Source of the DNA: Vespa crabro
Taxonomy: Eukaryota > Arthropoda > Insecta > Hymenoptera > Vespidae
NCBI RefSeq assembly: GCF_910589235.1
Contig: NC_060955.1
Location: 17,552,258 to 17,616,257, forward strand
DNA: 64,000 bases
Direction: 5' to 3'
A model generated the notes under the pieces. It made no database searches, was not told the origin of the DNA, and saw only the letters and a program-made list of their open reading frames with translations. The position numbers and the translations under genes are program-made. This document shows, one piece after another, positions 1 to 13,953 of this stretch (position 1 is its first letter; the number at the start of each line of letters is the position of its first letter).

Positions 1-291
1 TTACGGATAAGGTACGATAGAATTAGAATCAGGTAGTAAGAGGGAGAGAAATCGACTGGCTAGGCAGGTGGCCTGATTTAATTCTTCTTCTTTTTTTTTT
101 CCAAACATCAAACGTCATTGGCAAATAAAAAGAATATTCTTGTTGATGATTATAATCTACCTATTAAAATAAGTATATTCTTTATCGAACTAAATCATTA
201 CCATCAGTTTTTTTTCTTTAATCGTCATATAATTATTCGCTCAATCTTACTTCGACGTGTTTGTTATTAATTTATGTAACATATATTACAA

Positions 292-293
<2 letters not shown>

Positions 294-336
<43 letters not shown>
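294..336. repeat. (AT)n microsatellite
   Basis: About 21 uninterrupted AT units. Confidence 0.95.
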
Positions 337-339
<3 letters not shown>

Positions 340-1242
340 AGGATATTCTTTTTTCTTTACTTTAAGACGTTGATCGCGCGCGCTGTTTGGCCTCTCGATG
401 AAAATTATTACCTTTTTGCGTCGTGAACGTAGGTGCATAAGAAAATCAAAGAGGTTTGAAAGCGGAGAACGATCGAAAATACGAATTCTTATTCCGCGAA
501 GCTTCGTACGCGTCTTTCGATATCGATGGGACGAGAGGTAGAAGGGCGGAGAAAGGGACGATGCTTTTTCCTGTACCTGTGCCTGTGCCTGCGCAAAGCC
601 TAAAGGCACACTCACTTCACTGCCCACGCGCGGCATTCAAATATTCCTCGCGGACATCTTCGGGGATGTCTTCGTATATTCATCTAAAGTCTTAAATTAC
701 CGTTCTACGAGGTTCGCCTGCCACACTTACGGACACCCTTGTGTCTCGATACTCGACCGACTTCCACTCGATGTTCCAGATTACGATCTCCGCTGACTCC
801 AAGAAAAGTTATTGACAATAAAGAGAAGTCGATCTGATAAGAGAACTCCTGCCGGAGTTCGTCGAGACTGACGACGTCGATTTGATTCCAGTAGTCGCAA
901 ATTTTTCGATCGTTCGATTTGATTGTTGTGATTTCTTGAATAGGTGGTAAATTGTTTTTTTTTTCTTTTCCTTTGTTGCTGAAATTTATCATTTAACGGA
1001 GTATCTAAAATCAGCTTGTCAAATTGATATAAGTTTTTTCGAAGATGATTCTCGCACGTTCAAATCACATCTCAGATATAAAAAGAGATAGACACGTTTG
1101 TTTTATTTTTGACGACGTTTTATCATTGAACGATATATATTGAACGAAAAATTATATATGATAAAATTATTTCCACATTTATGATTTAATGCTATCATCA
1201 TCGAAAAGATAAGAGAGAATGAGAGAGAATGAGAGAAAGAAA

Positions 1243-1245
<3 letters not shown>

Positions 1246-1287
<42 letters not shown>

Positions 1288-1320
1288 ATATAATATAATA
1301 TAATATAATATATATATAAT
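1246..1320. repeat. Compound (AT)n and (TAATA)n microsatellite
   Basis: An AT run to about 1282 is followed by about six TAATA units and a short AT tail, suggesting slippage from one motif into the other. Confidence 0.95.
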
Positions 1321-1878
1321 ATGAAATAGTTTACTAACTGAGATGTTTAAGAGAAATGAAAGGAGGATGCTAAAGCTAGTTCGAATGCCAAGCAGCTCCG
1401 GTTTCTTATCCGATGCATATGTATGAAAGTCGCGTGATGTATCGCGAGCGAGAATATAATAATGCGACTGTAATTATTCCTTAGCACAACGGCACGGCAA
1501 CGCATTAGCTTAGGCAGCGACGATAGTCTTAAATACAGTCATCGTGGATGCGCTCGGTCGTACTTTTCGTTCCATTATTCCTAACGCGTTATCTCGAAGA
1601 TCTTGCGAATGCAAACGCACCTCGATAAATAACGAACGCCATCGGCCTAGCGCATAGCCAACAGCTGTCCGACTGTCGTTGGCCTCTACAACTTGCGAAT
1701 ACTCTTGCTTCTCGTCCGTCGATAATTCCTTCTCCTTTACTCAATCTTCAAGGCTACCGTCTCTCGTTTTACCAATCTATTATTTTCTCGCGACACGAAA
1801 ATTTAATGAATTCGTAATATTATTTATCAATTCGTACAGAATTTGATTTTCAAGAATTTTATTTAAATTTAGATTTTA

Positions 1879-1880
<2 letters not shown>

Positions 1881-1928
<48 letters not shown>

Positions 1929-1930
1929 GT
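1881..1930. repeat. (AT)n then (ATGT)n
   Basis: About 19 AT units grading into ATGT units. Confidence 0.9.
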
Positions 1931-2218
1931 GTTTATTTATTATAATTCTTATCAATATTAAAACAATTGGGATTATTCAAGTTGATCACGAGTATACGGG
2001 TAGAAAAACATACGAGCAACGTGCAGACGTTTAATCGTTCGATGCATCCCAGAGTGCAGTGTTTTAGCTTCTCGACATTGTGGTAGCTCGAGAGCGAAGG
2101 TTCGGCTGCACGAAAAGGGGAAGGCAGTTTACTTTAGCAAACATCCATCAATTCGTGGGCTGAACACCGGGCCAGAAGGTATGAGCTACGAGCCAAAACG
2201 AACGCTTCGAATTTGTCG

Positions 2219-2292
2219 AGAAAGAGAGAGAAAGAGAGAGAGAGAAAGAAAGAGAGAGAAAGAAAGAAGGATAAAGAGAGAAGAAGAGAGGG
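2219..2292. repeat. GA/GAAA-rich polypurine tract
   Basis: Imperfect GA repeat interrupted by AAA; it produces a false Ser/Leu frame on the other strand. Confidence 0.9.
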
Positions 2293-3679
2293 GGCGGGTT
2301 TTCGTTCTCAACGAAGCAGGGTAATCACTGCTATTAGCGCGGACATTACTCCGGTGGTCCGCCAATCTCCCTAGCACTCCATCATATCGGTACCTCAGGA
2401 TTCTTAGGTCGTCGGAGAAAATGGGACCCGTTATGGACCCGAAATGCTCGGCTCTCTAAAGCTTTGCTCCTACCGGCTCGTTCGTCATCACGAACTCGAC
2501 TAATCGCGACGACGTAACTGACATGACGTGTGAGTAATAGAGTAGGAGGATACATGGTATATATTCTGCAACATTTTTCCACAACTCTTTATTCATTCTT
2601 TTTTTGTTTTTATTTTTTGTCGTTTCTTTTTTTTCTTTTGTTTTTTATCCGTTTATCTTATATAAGTTATTACATGAAAGGATCAGGTTAAAATGTAAAA
2701 ATTGCAATTTAAATTTTTATACACTTCAAAGTGTTAATCGATTAAAAATCAATAGGATAATAAAATCAAATATTACCACTTTCATTAAATATAACCTTTG
2801 AGTATAATAACGATTGGCCATGGCGTTGGAATGATCAATATCTATTTTACATTTGAATAAGTCATCGATTTGATCTCGACGACATCGGTCGTTGATCTAC
2901 GACAACTAGCTACACCAACAAAACGATCGGGCGGGCAAGTTCGACGGCCGTTCTAGGCGTGATCAGCGATTATCTTCGAAGAAGCCGGTGATGGATATCA
3001 TGGGTAACTATTTCCGTGTCAGATCAGCATTGTCAGCAAACTCAGGTAGACTTATCTGCTACCGTCAACAGCAGAAGAATCGGATGAGTCAGAATTGGAT
3101 GTAACGATTGGACGAATTGTTTTCTACAGAAAGAAAAAAGAAAAAAGAAAGAAAAAAAAACAAGAAAAAAGAAAAATGAAAAGAAAAAAGAACTCTTGAT
3201 CATCTTCGCGACGCGTCAGAGAGAATAAAAATCATTTTATGAGCGGTGGCGCCACGAATTCACTTTCCCACCTTTCATCAAGGCAGCTTCGGTGTTTGTG
3301 AGAAACACGAAAGGAGCAAGATGAAAGAGTAAAGAGATGAAAAGAGAAAGAGAGAGAAAGAGAGAGAGAATATATACACAAAAGTGTAGAAAGATAGAGA
3401 AAGAGAGAAGGGTCTTAGTCGTCGGATAGGCGGGGCCGAGTTGGATCCGATTCGGAGTGTGACGGATGGCGCCCACCTGTGGATTCATTCACTAATCTGC
3501 TCGCTAAGCAAACAGCCCGAACACACCCCGTCATTATCGCTGACAGCGTAAGTAGCGCCCGATCTCGTCCATACCCAATATTTATAATATCTCTCCTTTT
3601 CCCGCAACCCCCTTGATCGCTTCTTAGCCCTCTCCCACTTCTATTTTCGACCTCCCACCTATTTCTTCCTCCATCGTCG

Positions 3680-3775
3680 TCCTTCCTTTCTTTCTTTCTT
3701 TCTTCTTTTTCTCTCTTTCTTCCTTCGTTTCTTCCTTCCTTCCTTCCTTCCTTCCTTTCTTTCTTTCTTCTCCGT
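3680..3775. repeat. (CTTT)n / (CCTT)n polypyrimidine tract
   Basis: CTTT units near 3685-3705, then about seven CCTT units at 3732-3758 and CTTT again. Confidence 0.9.
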
Positions 3776-4449
3776 CACCCTTTCAACGCATTGATTTTTC
3801 GACCATACGGAGGCACCTATCTTTCTATCCTCTTTCATCCCTCTTCCTTCTTCTTCCCTATATACGATTCTCATATAGTCGACCGTAATTAACCCTTATG
3901 CCGATATCGTTAGCACGTCCTACCTTTTTGGCCGCGCGTGCCATCTGGACGTATAGTTGAAACGTGTTCTTTCTTCTTGATCCCTTTGACATGACATGGA
4001 ATTCGAGTTGTTTAACCTTCACAATGCGATAAAATAATACGAAATAAAAAGTTCCGATTCCTTTTACCTTACCAATGTATTATCGTATTCATTAGAATCA
4101 TTCACATTCGATGAAGTTTTACATCACGTGATTATTATTCGACGTCAATACGACGACTTAATTATCTTATGAAATTGATTCGTAATTATTGATCGTAATG
4201 GGATAAATATCATGAAAATTATTTGTTCGTTCAACATGTAAATAGAATAAAGTAAATATTCTCATTGGTGAGATTATTAATTAGGATCATTTTCCTCGTT
4301 CTCGGTTATATTTAATATGAAGCGAGGTAACGAAAGGATCGCATTAAAGAATATGCATAAGAGGAAGGAGATAAGAGAAATTTCACCTCTGCCTTGCCCC
4401 CTAATCACCCGTTCTCGCCTTTTCTATCATTAATCATGATCGCGTGCGT

Positions 4450-4450
<1 letters not shown>

Positions 4451-4485
<35 letters not shown>

Positions 4486-4548
4486 CTTTCTCTTTCTATC
4501 TCTCTCTCTCTCTCTCTTTCTCTCTCTGTCTCTCTCTCTTTCTCTCTC
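4451..4548. repeat. (CT)n microsatellite, interrupted
   Basis: Pure CT for about 30 bases, then CT with TTT and GT interruptions. Confidence 0.95.
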
Positions 4549-5075
4549 AAAGGCCCTCGGGTGGTGCTTTTTCAATCCGTCGCGAAATGGCTGCGACTAC
4601 GAGGACGACGAATCGATTAATATTAATGAATCCTTGGCGATAGGCGAGCGCGCAAATCATGCGTCCCGAAGATAACGCCAAGAGAACGTATATTTTCTGC
4701 GATAACGTGCTTGCACGCGGACCTATGAATAAAGTGTGGTGTGTTTATATACACACATACATATAGCCACAAGCGGTGAAACATAATTCTATGCTGCAAA
4801 ATCTACGGGGGCATACAAACTCGTCCCAAACACGAGCCTCGTAAAGTTTCCGCAGGTTCTTCATCGATGCTGGTTTATGTAATCGATATTCGTGAAATAA
4901 GAGATGGTTGATGGTGTAATTAAAACGCGAGTTTTACTTCCTAAATTTATCCGACAATATGACGTAAGAGATAATATTTAGAAAAGTCATCGCAAAACAA
5001 GTCGAACAATTAGAAAGTTGTTATCATATTTATATGAGAAAAAATTTATTTTAATCAAGAACTCGTTTGGTATTA

Positions 5076-5081
<6 letters not shown>

Positions 5082-5119
<38 letters not shown>
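5082..5119. repeat. (AT)n microsatellite
   Basis: About 19 AT units. Confidence 0.95.
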
Positions 5120-5122
<3 letters not shown>

Positions 5123-5639
5123 AGAACTTATTTAATATATATTCGAAGTATACAGGGAATGTTTTATTATTCGGCAAATAATAACGTAAACTAAGAAAGT
5201 AGTTATCAATTAAAATGTTCCCTCGACGACTAAAATTCTCGTCGTAGAATGAGAAGGTTTATTGACTCATTAATCATTTTCTACTCGATAACTCGTTGCG
5301 GAGTGGGCGCGTCAGCTGTCTCATGTGATTTTCATTCACGGCATACGCGTTTCTTCGTCGATTCGTATGCGCGAGGAGATGAAGGTTGTTTTTACAAAAG
5401 AGGGAAAAGAGTGAGAAAAAGAAAATAGAAAAGATGATAAAGAAAAAATAGAAAAAAACGGAGAGAAAAAGAAAAAAATGTACGCACACACGCACACATA
5501 TATAAATAGAAAGAGAGAGAAACCAAAAAAAAGAGAAGGAAAGAAAATGCATGGATGATGGCAGGTATCGCAAAGAGAAAGAAAGAAAGAGATGGGACGA
5601 ACGGATAGTCAAGAAATGGGAATGTTGCTCGAGCATCAG

Positions 5640-5642
<3 letters not shown>

Positions 5643-5689
<47 letters not shown>

Positions 5690-5735
5690 GAGAAAAGAAG
5701 AGAGAGAGAAAGGGAGAAGCACAAGAAGAAAAGGA
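5643..5735. repeat. (GA)n microsatellite and GA-rich flank
   Basis: About 21 pure GA units, then imperfect purine sequence. Confidence 0.95.
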
Positions 5736-7047
5736 GGGAACGAGCAAGCGATCGAGCTGGTAGTTAAAACTATAGGCATCCCCATAATTTAGCGATTATT
5801 TTGACAAGGGTATGATCTCTTGACAGTTTGTTGGCCTTATGGCTACGCTCTGAAATATAGCTATTTAAATAGGCACTTAGAAGTTCCGCAAGGAATACAT
5901 ACTCTAGACTCGAGAGTAGACTTGTGATTAGACGACGCGGTTAGGCGACCGTTTCTTTGACCACGAGACACGTAGCTGTGAATTAAATAAAGTATGCAAA
6001 ATAGTAAAGATAGGTGGACGATATAGTTGAACATCTTTTAGATCAGTGAAATTTCAAGAATTTTTATGACGTTTTTTAGAAGAGAAAAGAAAATAAAAAT
6101 AAAAAGACCGAAAGGAAAAAATAAATAAAAAATGAAAAGGAAAAAAAGGAAAAAAAAAGAAAAAGGAAACAACCACGTATACGAATATGGGGAGTGAAAA
6201 CACGACACGCTAAACAATTAGAGTTCATTGCGTGCGCGTAACGAGCGATCTCGCGTGACACGCTAACGGCGATGTTGTAGAGAACCGAGCAACGAGATGG
6301 AAATTGTTGTAATTAAACACTTACTAGCACACCGCGAACATATTACTCGTCATCGGCCTTAAAGAAATGACGGTAAATTGACGTACTTTATAAAAAAGAT
6401 TTCTCTAAACGCATTATGGGCTTTTCTTGAAGATAAAAAAAAAAAAATATAAGAAGAAGAAGGAAGAAGAAGAAGAAATAGGACGGTAAGGAAACGATCC
6501 GGTTTTACGACAGGTTACCAAGTTGCTCTTGAAACAAATTAATCTGTGTACCGCCTTTGTATTATATCATGGATTATATAGGTACGTGAAAGAAATGAAT
6601 CTTTTTTCCAATTTGGATCGTGTATTCTACTGGCTACTGGCATTAATCGAAGACTTCAGAGGAAGAAGGGTGGACGTATCGCGGAGTCTCGATTAACGAT
6701 CTCGATACTATATCCCTACGATTAATTCTCGTTAGGTGTTCTATAATTTACGATTGGATATTCTCCAACGGTCTTCTATAAAGCACGCGGGCCTGATATC
6801 GAGTGTTCGGACCACGAATAAACATCGTAGATAGTTTGGAATATTCTTCGTAAGAATAAGAGGACGATTTCTCTCTCTCTCTCTCTCTCTCTCTCATGAA
6901 AAAGAACGTCGGAAAGCAAATAATCAAATTTATTGGGAAAGAAACGATATGCTTAGATGCAACGGAGCTTAGTGCAAAACGATGTAAACTTGAGATCCAA
7001 AATTTTTGTTAGATTTTTCAGAGATCGGTTCTCTATGAGTGGTCCGG

Positions 7048-7098
7048 TCTCTTTCTCTTTCTCTTTCTCTTTCTCTTTCTCTTTCTTTTTCTTTTTCT
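7048..7098. repeat. (CTCTTT)n hexamer repeat
   Basis: About seven CTCTTT units ending in CTTTTT variants. Confidence 0.9.
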
Positions 7099-7800
7099 CA
7101 CTGACCTGACGGCAACGATTATCCGGTTGTTAGGTGGCCCCCATCGAAATCGGTGGAAGGAGGCGTAGGTTTCAGTCATGGTTTCGAGCTTACTATTCGA
7201 ACCTAACAACGGGTTAGACGGCCAATTACTTTTTCGGATAAACGGATACGTTGATTCGACTTGACAAATATTTACCGTAACTGCTCCAACGTATTTCCAT
7301 CTTTCTCCTTTTTATCCTTAACGCTAGTCTATTCAACTCTTAACGCGTTAAATCTCCATGTATACGCGTCTGATCGCATTTGTTCTTTCATTTGCTAACC
7401 CATGAATGTATAATTAATTTCTTAGGTAATGCGTATCAAAGAAATTAGATTAACGGATAGTGCAATAATAATTTTAATCCATTATTATGAAAGAGTATGT
7501 GGAACATGTTTAATGTCCGATGATTGATCGAATTCATAATGATTTCGCAACTTAAAAATTGCAATCGATTTATGTCAATTTGTTTAAATCTTTCATCACA
7601 ATAATACGAAATAAATCGTCCGATCGTCTTCGAAGTTCTTTTTACTTCCTTTTTGTCTTTTTTTTTATTTCTTTTCTATTTCTTTTTTTTTCTCTTTTTT
7701 TCTTCTTTTCATCCGAAGATTCGCTTTACGTGAATTTTTATGCAAGAGAATGGATAAGGCGCATCCGTGAATATACAAATACTTCCTTCGCGAAGCGAAC

Positions 7801-7815
7801 CTCTTTCTCTTTTTC

Positions 7816-7846
<31 letters not shown>

Positions 7847-7895
7847 CTCTCTCTCTCTTTCTTTCTCTCTCTCTCTCTCTCTTTCTCTCTTTCTT
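7801..7895. repeat. CT/CTTT polypyrimidine tract
   Basis: Imperfect CT repeat of about 95 bases with TTT interruptions. Confidence 0.9.
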
Positions 7896-8126
7896 TTCGC
7901 AAAGAAGGGAGGTCCGCCCGCGGCTGGAGGCGCGACGTAGCTTGAGTTATGGCGCAGGTTAATTATACAAAACATTCAATTATACCTCTCCCCTCCTGCC
8001 GACCCTTCTTCGTCTCTTTCCTCTCCTCGAACGCACACGCTGCTCATCTCGATAAAAGAGAGAAAGAGGGAGAGGGCTACTCGCAAAAATAAAATCAGAC
8101 GCGATCGAATCCGATCTCGTTCTCCT

Positions 8127-8129
<3 letters not shown>

Positions 8130-8168
<39 letters not shown>

Positions 8169-8170
8169 CC
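8130..8170. repeat. (CT)n microsatellite
   Basis: About 17 CT units followed by T-rich pyrimidines to 8230. Confidence 0.9.
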
Positions 8171-9549
8171 TTCATTCCTCTTCTTTCTCTTACCTTCTCC
8201 CGTTTTCTTTTTTTCTTTTTCTTTTTTAACATTCGTTTTTCTAGTGGGTTTGTTTGTTCTTCCAAGTTGTTGACGATGCTTTACGATGTTTCGTAAGATA
8301 CATGGTATAGGACTTGCTTCGTGACAAGTTCGATTACCACATAAAGCAAATGTCGTTTCAAGAGCGAGAGATCGTATCCTCGACATACTTCTTAATTATA
8401 GAGTATATAGAGCCCGATCTGAGAAGAATGACGCGAGGCTAACGAGTCTACTTACTTACTTGGTTACTTGGCTGTTCCTTATTAGACCAACTACGAATTA
8501 AAATCGATGCCCTAAGATCACTTTATTCAATCGAATCCACGTGTCCTTCTATACAGTTGTATTTGTAGTTCGGACTTGTCTACGTCAAAGAAATTGAAAG
8601 ATGCGGGTCCGTTCATTCAAAATTAATGATAAAATATTTGCGATCGAACGGTTTATTGCTTATCGAAAAAATGTCTACCAGTCGTATCGCTTTATAAGGA
8701 ATTAATAATATATAACAAATTATGCTGGTGTATATATAACATGAATATGCTATTAATGCTTTTGCGAAATATGCGGGTCAGAATTCTGTATATTATATAA
8801 ATCTATTACGCGGTTTATTATATACAGTTTGAACGATATCGTTTGATCCTATTATTTGTATTAATCATAAATTCTCAAAATATTCAATAACTTTTAGTAT
8901 ACGACAACGTTTGTAAATAATATCACTGATGGAAGGTTAAGGTCATATTTTTTTTTTTGAACTTCTCATCTTCGAGACCGATCTCATAAAGCGAAGAACC
9001 CTTTCCTTGTCCTCTCATGTTGTCCGAACGATCCAGTGTGTCGGCGGTCATGTCGCACCGATCGGTCCGATCCTGAAAGGTATCATTTGTTACGAGTCTC
9101 AAAGATCTCTTGAGATGTCTTAAAACAAAAGGTAAAGAATATCCGAGAATATTTCTTTATAAAAAAAGAGGTACAGAAAAATCGACAGCCAAATATCTAG
9201 TTCTTATTTTCCCATGAGAGAATTAACGATTAGATGCAAAATTATTAACGAGTTTAGAATTAATTTCATTTTTATTATTATAAAACAATAATTTTCTTCT
9301 TTCCTTTTTTATCTTTTTATTTATCAGGATATTTTTCTCTTATAATATAAAGATGAAACTTCGATCTGTACGAAGAATAATTAAAACATTTTTACGTTGT
9401 GTTTTTAATTAATTAATTAATAATATATTCGAGTGATACCTTTAGGTGTATTTGAATTACCAAAACTATAAGACGACATTAAAAGAGTTGAAAATTGAAT
9501 ATTAAAATACTTGAAAGAGATCTTTAAAAAGAAAAAATTACATAGGAAG

Positions 9550-9553
<4 letters not shown>

Positions 9554-9607
<54 letters not shown>

Positions 9608-9608
9608 G
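9554..9608. repeat. (GA)n microsatellite
   Basis: About 22 GA units, bordering the GC-rich island. Confidence 0.95.
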
Positions 9609-9800
9609 GTGCCGGACGTCGGCAAGGCTGAACGTCGTGGGAGCACCTTACGAAGAAGGTGTTCCTTGGTCCAATGGGAGGGTAGAGCAAGAGGGGGATC
9701 ATAACGCAGAGATTTTACGCGCCGGCGCCGGCATCGAGCATCGGCGCCGGCGCCCCCCGCGGCCTCAGACGCCGCAACCATAATGCCGAAGGGCCAACCA
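9600..9800. other. GC-rich island with repeated palindromic GGCGCC
   Basis: About 200 bp much richer in G and C than its surroundings, directly after a (GA)n tract. GCGCCGGCGCCGGC (9719-9732) and CGGCGCCGGCGCC (9742-9754) are two nearly identical, self-complementary blocks separated by nine bases. A CCAAT word is present near 9671. An open + frame covers it but no protein family was recognised. Confidence 0.45.
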
Positions 9801-11567
9801 TACCAACAAACCTTACCGACGAATTATCTCTTTAGGACTATCGCGATCTTCTTCCTCTTTCTTTCTTTTTCTTTTTCTTTTTTTCTTTTTTCCTATATAC
9901 TCCTTTAAATCTTTTTTTTTCTTTTTTCAATTTTTTTTTTTTCTATTCGCATGTATTTTTCAATTCGTTCAATGATCTCTCTAATATTAATTTCGTAGGT
10001 TGATTCAATTGGAAATAATCTAAATGATTTCTTAAGAAAAAATTTGTTTAAAATAGAAACTTAAAAGATTGATCTACGTTCGTTATAAGTTCGGTCGTTA
10101 CCTTCATTGACATCGTTTGAAAATCGTCCACATATATATCATTGAAAGTTCACTTTCGAACGACCTTTCGTTTAGAAAACATTCAATCGCAATATTTTCT
10201 TAGAATCTCTCTTACGGCAATCGCGATTCAAGAGGATATTTATTTTCTTTCGATCGTGTAAGACTGACATTACATCTAACGAGGCAATACTTCGTAACGA
10301 AACCACAACCGAGAGATTTCTCCGCTCGAAAAAAAAATTATCTTTACGCCGAACGTTTTATCAAATAGTTGGCAATCACCAGAACTTAATCTGAAGACGA
10401 TAAAACTGATCTGTTATCGCATATAGTAAATGAAATTCGGTAAATGTTTAAGAAATTAACTGTAATCTTTAACGAAGAGCATTAAAGCGTATTATTACTG
10501 CATATCACTTTAATGATATAAAACGAGCTCGTTATAAAGTCCGCTTCGGTCATTTTATTTAAGAAAAAACGTTTCATATAAAAAGTAATGTCATATTCCA
10601 TAAAATATTAATTAAAAGAAATTTAATAACGATAATAACAAATGGTGATCTTTCTAGTTCATACGTAAAAAATAATATATCTAAGAGTTATACGTTTTAG
10701 AAAACGTTAAAAAGGTGAGAAGGTGAAATTAAAGAAAAAACATAATGATCATTACTTACACGTTTTCTTTCTAACAACTGATCGAAAAATCACGAAAGTA
10801 ACTCAATGAGTTATCCAATTTGATTACATTTATGAGATCGATCGAACGTCTATAGAATCTCGTTTCAGAATGATCTCACGTCCGATCGTTAATTACTGTG
10901 GTTATTAATCCTATCCGCGGGATATATCATCGTGTATAGCCAGCTCGAGTTTTCTTATTCGACGAACCGGTTGATTTATTCGCAGACCTTGAACCACGAT
11001 GGAAAGCGAAGACGAGACTACGATAAGTTTGGTCGTTGTTGCCGTGACTACTAGCTGATATTCCGAACCTATATTATTCTCTGTGACCGTTACTTCAGAG
11101 TTTCACCTTTTAAAAATTCGTATTAACGAAGAATAATATTAATACACGTCTAACTCAAATTCAATGCACATAATAAAAGTTAACAAATTCAAATTAAATT
11201 TAAACGCCATGATATAATATACACTGGATAGATAATAGATTTTATATTTTCAAAGATGAAATTGAATATAATAATCGAAATAGAAATAAAGAAATATTCC
11301 TTAGCTCGTAACCATCTCGAATTTCTTTCTCACCTACAGTAACAAAGTTGAAACCTAAGCCCCATCGTATTCCTGAGACACCGTAAAAATGATATACCGA
11401 TGCCCTTCGAACATGATCCTCCATGGTTTCGATCCACGGGATACGACGTTACGTCTTCCATCCTCCGTGTATCGAGAGATTCTGTCTTACTATTCATTGT
11501 TTTATACGAGCTATAAAGATGTCAAGCAATTAAAAGATTCGGCTGATTCGGCATCACGTGGGCGAGC

Positions 11568-11569
<2 letters not shown>

Positions 11570-11643
<74 letters not shown>

Positions 11644-11652
11644 TTCTTTCTA
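11570..11652. repeat. (CT)n microsatellite
   Basis: About 31 pure CT units, among the longest in the window, then an interrupted tail. Confidence 0.95.
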
Positions 11653-12630
11653 TTCCTATTTTACTTTCTCTTGATAGTGGGAGGATAAAATCGGGTGGTT
11701 GTTGGGTGGGTGGATAATCGGAAACAAAATTCTCGTATGTGATGTCCATATGGTGCCCACGTTTACTGGCCTACGTTTACCCGGAGTGGACACCTGACAT
11801 TGTATCGCCGTTGTCCTACAAAAGGCGTCTCTTACGACCAACGATCGTAAATGTCCACGTTCAGACTACATTGCTGCGTCGTGATATATACTGAGCTGTA
11901 TATTACGCAGGTAAATGCGGGACGATCTCACCAAGTGGTTTGAGGTTAAACAGCCACCGTCTCGTCTTTTTCTCTTTGATATTGCCCATTAAGTTTTTTT
12001 TTTTTTTCTTTTTTTTTCTTTCTGTTCAACTAGATATTAAATACTAGGATCATAATCCATGCATCGTTTCTATTTATACGAATTGTTTATTTCTTACAAT
12101 TGCTTTATCTTTTTTGATCGAAAAACATCTATGAAAAAGGCATTTTTGAAATTTATAAACTAACATAATTGTCAGCTCGTTCATGTCTTTTACGACATAA
12201 AAAATAAGAAAATAAAAATTATTGAAAAAAAAATTACGTTATCCAATTTTCGTTCAATCCTTATAAAATTAATCATAAAAAAGCGCTATTAAATTTATCC
12301 AAACGAAATTCAATAAGAAAGAAACTCGGAAGCATCAAAGGACTACGATCTATCGCAGTATATATCGTTGTTCGAAGGACGACCCGTCACGTCGGAAGAA
12401 TCGACTTTGCTTATTTAATTCTCGAACGTCGACGTAATCAATTCCCACTGTGAATACCGAGAGCCATTTTTGTAAGGATATGTTCCCTTTAGAGAGATAC
12501 TATCCGAAAGCCGAGATTTTATCTCGGGAAAAGAGTTTGCGAACGAGTCGCGTATTTTGGAGAAATTGATTGGCCGACGAGAAGAAAGAGAAAGAAGAAG
12601 TCTCACGTGGTTCATCGAAAGAACGCCAAA

Positions 12631-12661
<31 letters not shown>

Positions 12662-13861
12662 AGAGAGGAGTGGGGGAAGAGAGACGAATAGTGGACGATG
12701 ACAAAGGCTGATGGTGGGAGATTAAAACAATGCCGTCGTCTCGGTTCGAATAACGCGGGTGTGACAGGTCTTCCTACCTTCACCAGAAAACAGATTCAGC
12801 TACGAGGATGGACCTTAACGAGGCCTCTCTAATAAATAACCGTCCAGTTCGAGTTTCTCCTTTTCCTCCTCTCCCCCTCCAACATCAGCTTAACTCTCCT
12901 CCCTTCTTCGTACTCCGTTAGTTTCCTTCGTGTTGTCTTCTCTTCTACTTCTCTCGTCTACGTCTTCGTCTCCGTCTACGTCTACGATTTGGATCCTTAC
13001 GAATGGTAGACCAAAGGGATGGACCCAAAACCGGCCCTCGAAGATGGATGTGTTTCATGGCGCCGCCGTCACCTAGACAGCCCTTTCCAACGGACTTCCA
13101 GTTGAACTTACCTTCGGAAAGAAGAAGGGTAGCGAGTAAGAGAGACAAGGAAAAAGAAATAATGAAGGATATTGTGTTCAAGAAGATAAGACACTTTGGA
13201 ATCAAGAAAAAAGGATCCTCTTCTGTCCCTTTTAATTATTGAATTGTTTAAATCGATCTATATATATATATCGATCACATCAGTTATACCTGTAAATATA
13301 TTTGAGATACTAAAGAATTAATTATTAATTCGTAATTTGTTATCTCAAAATAATTCGCACGATTTTATTGGATTTTTTCTGTCTGGATATTCCATAATTT
13401 CTTCTTTTCTTTTCTTTTCTTTTCTTTCTTCATCCCTTTTTTTATTTTTATTTATTTATTTATTTATTTATTTTTTTTTTTGAATCAGTTGAGAAAGTAA
13501 CAAAATATCGTGTATCGTTTTGTTCAAACGTACAGAAACGACGGCAACATTTTCATCTTTGGAAGAGAAGAAACTCGAACGCGGGATCGTCGTTCGTGTC
13601 CTCGATATATACCTGGCTCGCTGTTAACCCCAAGGGTTTCTCTTATCTTCCACCCGATCTTCTTCACGCATATTATACTACGTGGAAAACAGTAAGAGTA
13701 AAAAAAGAAGAAGAAGAAGAAGAGGAGGAGGAAAAGGAAACGAAGAGGGGACGCACAAGATGTACACATACTAGCGACGGAATTCTCTTGAGTTCTGTCG
13801 CGCGAATAACAGGATCAGGTTACTGTCTTGGAAAGGAAAAAAGAATCTAAAAAAAAGAAAG

Positions 13862-13876
13862 ATATATATATATATC

Positions 13877-13951
<75 letters not shown>
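13862..13951. repeat. Compound (AT)n-(AG)n microsatellite
   Basis: A short AT run, a TCTTTCTA break, about 23 AT units and then about 11 AG units. Confidence 0.95.

Positions 13952-13953
<2 letters not shown>

Larger units (their letters stand above)
1..9500. other. Non-coding region, probably host-gene intron
   Basis: No conserved coding segment on either strand. The open frames present are low-complexity Ser/Leu or Arg/Glu runs from CT/GA repeats. Less repetitive, mixed-composition islands at about 1390-1790, 2870-3110 and 3900-3960 could be regulatory. Microsatellites are listed separately. Confidence 0.6.

Noticed and set aside
4394..4675. Ser/Leu-rich and Arg/Glu-rich open frames such as this one, and similar frames near 5274-5792, 7559-8386, 26046-27043, 45275-46766 and 57268-57623
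   Set aside because: They are translations of CT/GA or T-rich repeats in several frames on both strands, with no domain, conservation or consistent start.
13003..13242. A 79-residue + frame in a mixed-composition island, and a - frame opposite
   Set aside because: No family recognised and no convincing splice or start context; more likely a non-coding island.
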